Positions 36,357-47,200 of a stretch of 64,000 nucleotides of DNA are shown piece by piece. The position numbers were made by a program, and so were the translations under genes. Origin of the DNA: Moringa oleifera (lineage: Eukaryota; Streptophyta; Magnoliopsida; Brassicales; Moringaceae); contig JAJFZO010000094.1 in assembly GCA_021397835.1 (NCBI GenBank), forward strand, positions 5,494,001 to 5,558,000, given 5' to 3'. Position 1 is the first letter of the stretch. Each line of letters begins with the position of its first letter. The notes under the pieces were generated by a model that was given only the letters and a program-made list of their open reading frames with translations, was not told where the DNA came from and did not search any database.

Positions 36357-37548
36357 TCAGAAAATGTAACCCCCATTGCAGAAGAGACTGCAGCTAGAAT
36401 CCCATTCATGTGAGAAACCTGTTGTTGCTTGATTTTGCATGGCGACGGTCTTGTCGCAGCTGGCGCTTGTATGACTCGTGCCGCAGCCATGTGGGTCATC
36501 GTCATCGTCTAGGTTCCATAAACCACCGGCGCACAACCCTTCGACGACCACGGAGTGATCTGACGTCCAAGATGCAGCCTCTTGAAACATGAGAGGCACG
36601 CATTGTTCTTCAGGTTCTTGAAACCAGGCTGCTGCTGCTGCAGCAGCCTCCATAGCAGGGTACATGAGGACCTGTAGGTCTTGCCTTCCTTGCGCCTCTG
36701 CACTCAACATTTCCAGGTCAGATGGTTCAGACGGTACCCTCTTCATGCTCTCTTCCCGCAACTGTATCTGCATTCCTTCTCGCTGCTGCTGCTTCTGCTT
36801 CTGCTGGGGTTTCTGCTTCTTGGGTTTCAGACAGGACTTGTCTCTCTTCTTGAAATGAGTCCTCCAGTAGTTCTTGATCTCATTGTCTGTTCTCCCTGGC
36901 AAGTATCTGGCGATGGTAGACCACCTGTATGTCCTCACAGTAAAACATGACATGTATGTGTCTTTGTGTGTGCTTGTGTCATAAGAAAAAATTCCAGAAA
37001 ACAGTGAAAGAGAAAGATCCAGCTAAAGAGAAAGGTGCATTACTTGTTACCCCACAGGGCATGGAGTTCAACAATAATGGCTTCCTCGTGAGGAGTGAAC
37101 TGGCCTCTCTTCAGTCCAGGCCTCAGATAATTCACCCACCTCAGCCTGCAACTCTTCCCACTCCTATTTAACCCTAATCAAGCAAAATTAACATAAGAAA
37201 TAGGGTAAGCCCACTTGAGACTTTGTATAAATAATTTAGAACTCCGCCCTTAAATAAATAAATAAACATATGACCTGACAAAGATCTTCCCCTGATCTGA
37301 ACTCGTGTTGAATTTTCAAGTATGCAGTTTAAAAAGTTACCTGCGGATTTAGCGAGAGAACTCCATCTGCCCTCGCCATGCAAATTGACATGATCGGTGA
37401 GCAACTTATCCTCTTTAGGAGTCCAAGGACCTTTCCTCCATCCTTGATCTTCAACTCCCCAACCCATCATTCCTACCATATTCTTAACCTCACTTTCAAG
37501 TTTGTCTCCAAATTTTATGACACGGTACTCCATATGGCCATAGCTCAT
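36357..37548 (-). CDS. R2R3-MYB transcription factor
   Basis: Three exons read leftwards, 37548-37341, 37173-37044 and 36924-36357, giving 301 residues from the first ATG. A shorter start at the methionine of [10 protein letters not shown] (residue 29) is also possible. R2 (about 38-89) is [40 protein letters not shown]3 (about 91-139) begins [13 protein letters not shown] and ends [18 protein letters not shown]. Both introns sit at the usual R2R3-MYB sites. The C-terminus is low-complexity: a K/Q-rich run, an alanine run before WFQEPE, an aspartate run, and the end FCNGGYIF. It is a nuclear DNA-binding regulator; targets cannot be read from sequence. I cannot assign a subgroup with confidence; it has S20-like traits, and gene order would suggest a MYB121 relative. 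Confidence 0.93.
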
Positions 37549-37674
37549 ATATATAGTTAGACTAATGCCTGTTTAATGAGTCAGTTATAATTAGTACTAC
37601 GCATTTAATGATCTCATTAGCACTAACATTAACATTCAATCAAAGGTTTAATTGATTTCTATATTATGAGATCG

Positions 37675-37714
37675 ACCCTTTATGCAATTTAGTTACCCTT
37701 TATGCAATTTAGTT
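37675..37714. repeat. Two-copy 20-bp tandem repeat
   Basis: ACCCTTTATGCAATTTAGTT occurs twice back to back upstream of the MYB gene. Confidence 0.9.
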
Positions 37715-39366
37715 TCGGACACTTGGTACCTCTTCGCACCCACCAGCTCAACGTCGTCTAGCCAATTAACAAGTACCAAGTGGTTTTGTTGATATCCGCA
37801 GAGCCATTAGCACGAATGTTGTCAATGCCAATATTCCGATATCTGTTTCCACAACACAACTCAAGCCACATTGCCGTAAATCACAACAAGATATCATAAG
37901 GAACGCGTAATGTTCTCAATTCATCTCCAAAAAAGCGTAGTGGGTTGTTGTGGTTTCCTTGAAAACGGCTTATAGACCAGTGCTTGCGTTACATCTGCTT
38001 ATTAAACAAACCCTAAATGCATAATTAGGTATTTTTTATTGCTAATGACGTTTATTTTATAAGCATAAAGAAGTTTCTAGGATTCCAATTAGGGTAAATG
38101 GGTATTTGAATACTCAATAGGGGATCACTTTAATGAATAGCTTAGGTTACACTAAGCCCTCCAATATGCATCTAGAAATGAGTAATATTTTGATTAATGT
38201 TAGGGCATTGTTTAATTGGTTAAACTTGATTTTTAATCTCGGTAATGCCTATTAATTTATAAGTAATAACGGGTAATAGATACTATTGATTAATAAAAAA
38301 GTGTAAAGTATCAAAAGATATGATCTTGTAAAGCCGAAAGATGATTAAAAGAAATGTAAAAGTATCATAAGCTAATTAGCTTTATGATAATCTCTTTTGT
38401 TGTTTCCCCTTCAAAGTTGAATTTGTGGGAAGAAGTTAATAATTAGATAACACATTATTAATCACATAGGATATGACTCCAAGGAATTCAATCACACGGG
38501 AAAATACTGAACTTTCTTCCGTGCAATGAGAAGCATCCATATGCATTGTAACCATTTGAAGGAATTTTTCCAAAAAGGTTTTTTCGAAATAAAAATTCGA
38601 GTAATTCTTAATTAATGGCTTATCTCTTGGCAGAACAAATCAATTAAGAACTCAATTAGTATTGTAATGTTAAAGTTTCTAGATGAATTACATATGCTTT
38701 CTTGATAAGAAGAGGGGAACTAAAAATTCCACTTTACTTGAGTCATAGCTAATAATATAAACAAATTGATCGTATCTTAAACACGAGCCTTTTTAGAAAT
38801 ATAAAACTGATTTATGTTTGTGTTTGTGTCAATTTGAATCAATTTATTATTCAAATTAATTGAAAAATAAAAATCCCATATAATGCATAAATTAACATGC
38901 ATTTATATTTTTAAGGAAAATATAAAAAAATACTATACCATTATTTAATTTAAATATTATCATTGTATCAATCAAATGATCAATATTATATTTAAATTTT
39001 TTATTTTTTTTACTTCAATTTTTTTTCTTTCTCTGTCCTTCCAATTTCATGTTTTTTTCTCTCTTCAAGCTTTTTTAATTCTCCTCATTCATAGCACATA
39101 ATAGATAACGTTTTATGGTTCGCGGAATCTTTCTCTCTAATTTTTTATGTTGATTAGAGTGAATGGTCAATTTAATTTAAATTAAAAGTTTAAATGAAAA
39201 TTTCATTCAATTAATATAACATAATATTTAAATTAAAAATTAATTAAACATAATATAATTAAATCAGTTTTTCCTATATATAGTCACCCCATTTTTAAAC
39301 TGCCTCAAAAAATTTTCCTTTTTATTATGCATAAATGACAAAATAAAATAAGTGATTCCTAAAGTT

Positions 39367-39375
<9 letters not shown>

Positions 39376-39400
<25 letters not shown>

Positions 39401-39401
39401 T
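39376..39401. repeat. (TA)n microsatellite
   Basis: About 13 TA units in intergenic DNA. Confidence 0.9.
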
Positions 39402-40370
39402 GATATTCTCATAAATTACATAAAATGTATATATAATATGTTACCAATATGAATTATTAGTAATATTTATATTTAGTATTTTCAAGCTATGAAAATCCAT
39501 AAATTAATGTAATTTCGATATACATTTAGTCCTTCAAGAGGTTGCTATTTAGAGTTTTATATAATTCACTTGTACATAAACATCAAAGTTCAATCTTTTC
39601 AAAATAGAGCTCATGCCAACAATTAGGGCCTCAAGCTCTTATTAATTGCATTAATCTTAGTTATTAATTAATTACTTGATATCATAATTGCATTTATATA
39701 TATGACAAAAGCACGACAAAAAGAGCACATGGAGGAGATCGATTGTTTGATCGATGCTAATCATCACCATGTGATATAAAGAAAAAAAAATGACCTAAAC
39801 CTAATAAGGGAAAAGAAGAAAAGAAGGTTAGTTGGTTGCCTACACGTATGTATAAATCAACAACATTTGCGTGTAGATGTAGAAATTCCTTTATGTCAAG
39901 CTTAGTTTATCACTATCTAAAAGTAAAAGGGTTTAAATCATTAATCCCGACAAAAATTTTTATAAAATTAAAAATAGTAAGTAAAAAGATCAGAATTGAT
40001 ATTTGATTTTTTGTCTCGGATAAATATGATATATTATTGTTTTGTATTTAGTTTTATATGATTTTAAATTTTTAATCGTTATAAATTTTTTTTTATATAA
40101 TTTTAAAAATATATAGATAAAAAATAAAAAATCAATGTTTAATAATAAATGACATGTTGAAGATCAAGTTTGCAAAATAGAACCTATTCGGATGAATGCT
40201 AGACGAGGTGGTAGTTCAATTTCTTTGATTTTCATTGGATTCTTGCAAGATTTGATGTTAATTTCAGGCATAGAGTGCCATTATTGAGAGACAAATAGAG
40301 TGGTCCATAAAAGCAACTACTTTTTGCCCCAAATTCTCTCTAACATGTTCCCTTCTTTTACTTGCCCTTG

Positions 40371-40560
40371 AACCCTAATTTGTCTCCACTAGCCTCATCA
40401 TGGGCCTCAGCTTACAACGAGCCCATAGTCCAACTTTCATTGGGCCGAAGGCCCAGCCAAAAGAGGGACCGACGGTGCCCATTTGTAACCCTAGAATCAC
40501 GGCCGCCCAGAAGCAGATCGATGGCTCAGAAATGTTTCTTTACCAGTCTATTTAAGGAAA
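40371..40560 (+). promoter_or_regulatory. Promoter-like cluster: site II (TGGGCC/GGCCCA), telo-box and TATA-like motifs
   Basis: TGGGCCT at about 40401, AGCCCAT at 40420, and TTGGGCC..GGCCCAGCC at 40440-40456 are TCP-type site II elements. AACCCTAA at 40371 and AACCCTAG at 40487 resemble telo-boxes. CTATTTAAGG at about 40548-40557 can serve as a TATA box. This combination is typical of plant housekeeping, ribosomal-protein and snoRNA-host promoters. It points rightwards into the unidentified locus. Confidence 0.5.
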
Positions 40561-41100
40561 GAAGGAATTGCGTGGAAGCGTGTGAGCAGCGGGGGTTTCA
40601 CTTTCTGTGTTGGAGAGCAAAGAGAGGAAGGCTAGGCGTGGAAGCGTTTGGTACGGGGGCCTGGGAAAGATTCTCTGATTCGATGTGAGAGACTCTTTCC
40701 TAGTCCCCCCATGCCGAAGGGTTTCATGGGTTCCTCTCTTTGCTTGTCTTTCACTTTCAAGCTACGCCATCATCAGACGGCTTGGAAACTCCCGTATCTC
40801 CGATCCGCCTTTGCTGGATCTGGTTGGGTTGATCTGCTTGATCATTGGCTCTTATCGGAGCAGATCTCCTGCTTCTTCACTTGGTTTTCTTTTGTTTTGT
40901 GTTGATTCTGATTATGCAACTTCATCATGCATGATTGTGAGAAACTTGCTTCTGTTCTTGCAAAAATACCCTAGATGATAATCTTTGGCTTGATCTTAAC
41001 GAGCCAAAGATGGGTGTACCATTTATTTACAGGATGAGATCCAAGGAGACAAGGAAGTATGACAAGGAACGGTGAAGATGGTTGGCCTTCAGATGGCCAT
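40561..41100 (+). other. Unidentified transcription unit (short ORFs or non-coding RNA)
   Basis: Downstream of the site II/telo-box/TATA cluster the composition becomes gene-like (mixed GC) for about 530 nt in otherwise AT-rich spacer. Two overlapping ATG-initiated frames are present. One starts at 40711 (MPKGFMGSSLC) and ends about 40905; the other starts at 40685 (MRDSFLVPPC) and ends at 40978 with a hydrophobic middle (LLDLVGLICLIIGSY). Neither has a family I recognise. A possible acceptor TTTACAG near 41032 is followed by ATGAGATCCAAGGAG, so a spliced transcript is possible. A perfect 10-bp hairpin lies at 40981-41011. It could be a small-protein gene, a leader of a lost gene, or a non-coding RNA. 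Confidence 0.35.
40981..41011 (+). other. Perfect 10-bp stem-loop
   Basis: ATCTTTGGCT (40981-40990) and AGCCAAAGAT (41002-41011) are exact reverse complements around the 11-nt loop TGATCTTAACG. The structure is near the 3' part of the unidentified locus. No snoRNA D box or known miRNA sequence was recognised next to it. Confidence 0.75.
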
Positions 41101-44100
41101 GCAACCGAATCGGAATCGGAACACTGATCATAATTTTTCAATCAAACTGAAACAAAACTGCCTTGTTTTAAACCTAACTTCAGTTTGGTTTTTATTAATG
41201 TTTCGTTAAAAAATAAACTTAAAATTCAATTATTTATTTAATTATATGATTAATTTATGATTTTTTATAGTATAATAATTAAATATTTTAATCTTAATAT
41301 GTTGTATTAATAATTATTCAATGGTTTAAATTTTTGTGAAAAGATATATTAAAAATTTTAAAAAGAAATAGTACATCTTATTTTAAATTTTGAGTTTTGT
41401 ATTCTTTAAGTAAATTGTTATTTTTAATTTTATTTAAATTAATTTTTTATAAAAATAATTATGAAAAATTAAGATATTTTTATTATTTAAAATTTTATAA
41501 AATTATTTAAACATATTTAAAATTCTATTTATTGAAAAATATTTTTAGTACTTAAATTTATTATAAGATATTTTTAGTTTAAATATTTTAAATTTTTAAA
41601 TTTTTTTATAAATTAAATTAATTTAAATTGATTAACTAAAGTTTGTTTAAATTATTTTGAAGATTATGAATTGATGAAAGAAACAAAAGATTTTAAGTAA
41701 TATTTACTTAAAGATTAAAAAATTAATAATTTTAATATAAAATTAAATGAATTAAATAAACTATATATGAATTGAGTTTGTTTAACTTATTTGAATTTAA
41801 AACTAAATTTTATATAATAAATTTTTTACATTTTATAAATATAAAAAAATATTCATTAAAATAACTAATTTCATAATCATTAATATTAATTATAATTATT
41901 ATTTTCTAATAGTAAACAAATGCTTTGTGTTATGTTAAGTTTGTTATATCGATTATCAAGCATTTAATAATTAATTTTTTATAATTTTTTATTAAAATTT
42001 AAAATAAATATTATTTAAAACTTTGAGTTTTATGCTATCTCTTCAATCAAATCATAACTTTCAAAACATATTTAAACAAATCATAATATATTAATTTTAT
42101 TTAAATTAATATTTATTTAAAATAATTATAAAAAAGTAATGATCTTTTCATCGTTGAAATTATTAAAAATTATTGAAATAAATTTTACACTTTAATTCTA
42201 TTTTATTTTTCAAATTTGAAAAAATTTTAACTACTCATCTATTTTTTTATGAATTTTTTAAATTTTAATAGTATATTTTAAAAAAAATATTTTTAGCACT
42301 CAAAAAAATTTAATTTTTTTATAATGACAACTTGAATATTTTTTTACATATATAAAAACTTATAAATCAAAATTTATAATAGAATACATCTAATTTAAAT
42401 ATTTTTAATATTTATATTTTTTAATAAAACTTAATTTAAAAATTTAAAATATTAAAATTTGTCTAAATACTTTTTTAAAATAATAATTTAATTAAAGAGA
42501 GTAAAACTTAAAATTTAAAATAATATTTATCCTAAAATCTATTATGTGTGTCAATGTTTATTTATATCTATTTATATTATTATTTTTAATGATTATTATT
42601 TATTTCAATTTATTTGAATAAATTTTGTTGGGTAACCTGGTTATAACGCATTAAATTATCTTACTCAAGGACTTGGTGAATGTAAACTTGTGGACCAAAT
42701 CTGTTAGTAGCACCATGATTTAAACATTTTTTACGAATGTGCACTCAATCCACCTTATTAAGCTTTTCATAGATCGAACTTAGACCTTGTATTTACGAGC
42801 CAAGTCGGATACCAATCTATTATCAACTCTAACATTGGAGCTAAACAAAAAGAAAGATGGAATTTAATTTTTCATTATATTCTTAGTAATTATGAAACGG
42901 TGCACACGATTGTTTTATCATATTCGATACACATTGAAATTTTTATCAACAATAATTAATAAATCATTTAGAATTATAATACTAAGGTTTAAATTAAAAT
43001 TCAATTAATTGATGTAATTTCTTATCTCAAATTGAGCAGAATTATAGATGTGTGTATATATAATGGATCAAAATAAAAATTAAAAAAAAAGTGAATGTAT
43101 AACAATACACAATGAAAAATAAATAAATCAATTACAGAAATTTTACAACTCCTCCCAATAAAAATTTTTATTATTTTAATAATAATAAATCAAAATTAAA
43201 ACAATGTGCTTTTTTTCAACTTCATAAGCTAACGCAAAGTTTTGATAACTTTAGATCAATTATACGATTTAAAATTTATGCAAAAATCAATTAAAAAAAG
43301 GGTGAACCAATTATTCAATACCTTACTGATGTATTTAAAGAAAGCATAAAATATAACACAAAAATGCTAAAACAAAATATAAATTAATGTAATAAAAATA
43401 TTTTGAAAATAAAAATAACTAAATGCCATCTGAAATTATTGTTAATCATAATGTTAGATATGATCAAATAGATATAATAAATAAAATTGATCTCTTAGTA
43501 CCAATTTTAAATTCAAATATTTTAAAATAAATATTATCAAAATAATAAATTATGAATAGATTTTAAACTAATATGTTAAGATAAATAAAAAACTTTAATA
43601 TTAACTTAATAATTAAAAATTATTATTAAATATAAAATTTAAATTAAAATACATTATAAGTTTACTCTTTATATTTTTATTGATAATTAAATTTTTACTT
43701 TTAATAAAACATACTAAAATGTGGTCATATATATAATTATAAAAAAAAGGAGAAAATTGCACTCATTTATCAATTGTTTGATGGTATATAATACTTAAAT
43801 AATTAAATATTTTTTACATTTTTTTAATTAAAAAACATGTAATTATAATTAAAATAAATAATACCTCATAGAATTGTGTTATAATTCTGCTAAGCCAGTT
43901 AAGCCACCCTTTTAAATTTTAAGGAAAATTATATCTACATGTCAAATATGGATTTAAAATGGTTTAAAAACTTAAAAGAGGGGATGACAACGGAAAATTG
44001 GTTTAAGCCCACACTACCTTTCACGTAGGGATCAAAAGGGGAACGAGGCGCCAGATTCGCACTCCACGTAGGAGCCGTGAAACCCACCTGGTGAGAAACT

Positions 44101-44258
44101 GGTAAATAGTATCTAAGGTGCGACAAATTTTAGGGTTTAAGGAAATCCCAATTTCAATTTTTAACTGAAATTAGGTTCTCGTAATGCAGAAAAAAAATAG
44201 GGTTTTCATGTTACACGCGTAGATCCGCACACTCAGCTATATAACGCTCTTCTGTTTG
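41101..44258. other. Very AT-rich intergenic DNA upstream of TRM1
   Basis: The 41180-43900 stretch is strongly AT-rich with recurring words like those at 17098 and 30800, suggesting decayed repeats. No gene is seen. A GC-richer block at 43975-44115, telo-box-like AGGGTTT (about 44133) and AATAGGGTTTT (about 44198) lie close to the TRM1 start and may form its promoter. Confidence 0.5.
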
Positions 44259-47200
44259 ATGTACTTGGTGTTTGCCAAAGCTCTTAAACTGCAACAGACC
44301 CCCTCAACGATAAGAAAGGGAAGCGTAATAAATTTCTCATCGTTACAATCTCTTCCTCTTTCTTCAGTATACAAAGAGCATAAGCAAGGGACGCCAACGG
44401 GAGAGGAAACCCGGAGCTTGTTGTTGATGCATGAAAAAGAGGGAACAATGGCGATGGATCTTAATGATTATACTATTATCAAAGAAGGGGAGGCTGAGAT
44501 TCTTATGCACGCCAAAAACGAAGTGTTTTACAACAAGACCCAGGTGCCAAAATTTGCTCTTTGTGCTGTCCCTTGCTTGAGTTCATGGTTTTTGAGCGAG
44601 TCTTCTGTGATTTTCATTTCGTGCGTATTGTCTTTAATGTGTGATTTTTGGATTACAATTTGAGGGTGGTGGAATTAGTGAAGGAATTTTGATTGGTAGA
44701 TGAGGAAAGTAAGGAAACAAAAGACCTTGGGAATTTAAGTTTGAAAAAAATTAGGATTGAAATTTTTTTCACTTATTTGATTTCTCTTCTGATCTGGCTG
44801 TTTACTTTTAATGAGTTTCGGAGTTGTTTATTTAATAGTGATTGGTCTCAGTTGAAGGCTTGCTTTGGGTTGCTGAGGAAGCATTGGAAAAGAAAACTTT
44901 TGAATTGAAGGAACCCTGGTTTATCTCTGAGCTCCGACCTGGGTGATGTGTGTGATGCACTTGAAGTATATAGAGCATAGTGTTTGACAGATAGTTACTG
45001 ATTGCTATTAGTTCAACAGTTAGAAACTTCCATGACTAGCTGAACTGTTTAAGTTAGTCATGGGAAATTTTGGGCTGTCTACAGAGTTCTCCCCCCCCCC
45101 CCCCCCCCCCTCCCCCCCTCTTGTGAAGTTTAAGTATTGTAGGTGTCATTAGCTATAGAAGGAGGAATGTTTTTATTGCAACTTGCCTTATTGGGTGTAT
45201 GTTTATGTCTTTTATCCTCCGTCACCCCTCGAGTTCCTGAAGATTGGAATGTTATTGCATCCAAGGCTTGTTTCCTTTCACTTTTCTTTTATCAATGTAG
45301 GCCTTATAATTTGGTTATGTGGGCCTTCATTGCCATACTTTGAGGTCATAAGTTATAATTTTGATTGCAATGGGAATGCTGCTGTTTTAGAATATGATAT
45401 TAGGATTCATCATAAATATTTCGTTGGTGTTATGTCTATTATGTCATTATCACTTTTATGTACCATTTTCTAGATTGCAAGATTTTTTCCACTTATAATT
45501 GTTATTGTTGCTTTACTGTTATATGTCATGTACATTAGTATGATGCTTCTAGTCTCTCTGCCTTTAGCTCATGTCTAATTGATGATTTGCAGTATGAAAA
45601 ACTGTGACTATGCAGTCTAGTCCTAATTGAGCTCATTATAATAATCAGGTCAACAATAGAGACATGTCCATTGCTGTCCTGAGGGCATTTATATCTAAAC
45701 GCAAGCAAGAGCATGAAGCAAAGTTGTCAAGAAGAACAAAATCGGCACAAAAGCTGTCTGAGAAGGATGGTTCTGGATCTGTTGTAGAAGAAGCTGCCCA
45801 TGTGGATGATGAAAAATCCAATGGGAAATGTGAAGGTCAGGAAGAGATATCTCAAGAAGAATCATGTAGCATTTCAGAACAACCTGCCAGGACCGTGGAG
45901 GGAAAAGGTCAAGGGGAACTTAAGCCACCAAGAGTTCTTGAGGTTTTTCTATGACCTTATTTTCTTATAGACATGTATATTCTCTTTTGTGTATTTGTTT
46001 TGGTTTCTGCTACTTTTTAAAATAAGTTTATCACCATTTTTGAGTGCGCATTCTTTCTGAATTTACAGGCACTCTCAGCCTCTGGGCTAAGAGCCCTACG
46101 ATATGCTCGTGAAGTTGAAGGGATTGGTCAAGTTGTGGCATTAGATAATGATAAAGGTGGTTCTCAATGTAGTTTATGTCTGCACAGGCTTCTTGTTACT
46201 TATTGTTTGAGACAGCATCCTCTGCGCTGCTTACATTTTCCTCAGTAGAAAAAGGATTTTTCTTCTTGTGTCAGCATGGGAAAATTCATGGAAAGTTGAC
46301 TCAATATCATTGCTAACATACTTTGGGATTTTGGTTTCTGAGATTTATGCACATAAAAATATACGCTCACAATGCATGCATTTACTGTGTGGCTTGCCTC
46401 TCAAATATGGAATTATGATCCGATGTGTACAAAATTGTGGCGGTTCAGTTTTTGCAAATGCAATCTAGCTCCTTGAAAATAGTTCAACTTATCGTTTTCC
46501 TTCGTGCAGTGTCGGTTGAAACCTGTAGGAGAAACATAAAATTCAATGGTTCAGTGGCATGTTCGAAGGTGGAGTCACATCTTGTTGATGCTCGTGTATA
46601 CATGCTCACCCACCCAAAAGAATTTGATGTGGTATGCTTCTCTTAATTCCGTATCATGTTGAATGTACGGATATCTGCATTTTCCTCTTTGGAATTTACT
46701 GAACATTACTCTCTAAACAGAATAAGGAGCATATGCATTATACAAGTGTAATCAAATGGGATATAGTTTCCCTTATGTTTCTCCAATTACCTTATGCAGA
46801 TACTATCTAGAATGAGCAATTTTTAACTTTTTTTGGTTAATGATGTTTCAGGTTGATCTTGATCCTTATGGTTCACCTTCTGTCTTCCTGGATTCCGCAG
46901 TTCAATGTGTTGCTGATGGAGGGATGCTGATGTGCACAGCAACTGATATGGCAGTGCTGTGTGGGGGTAATGGGGAGGTTTGCTATTCCAAGTATGATAT
47001 GCATCCTTGCTTTCAATCTAACCATGTTTTTCGGTTTGTGGGCTTAATCATTTAACTTGTTCTCGAATTAGATATGGTTCGTATCCATTGAGAGGGAAAT
47101 ATTGCCATGAGATGGCTTTAAGAATCCTCCTCGCCTGCATTGAGGTACGTTCATGTCTGTGAAAAGGGAATTTTTCTTTAAAATAGAACACATACGGGTA

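Larger units (their letters stand above)
37549..40361. other. Intergenic AT-rich DNA
   Basis: About 2.8 kb with no supported gene. It contains the MYB upstream region, a 20-bp unit repeated twice (37675-37714), and a (TA)n tract at 39376-39401. The 39700-40150 segment is ordinary AT-rich spacer. Confidence 0.6.

Noticed and set aside
36410..36950. Plus-strand frames antisense to the MYB gene
   Set aside because: They are shadows of MYB codon composition; the opposite strand has an unambiguous R2R3 domain.
40971..41011. C/D snoRNA at the hairpin (AGATGATAA as C box)
   Set aside because: No D box at suitable distance, and the hairpin would occupy the guide region.
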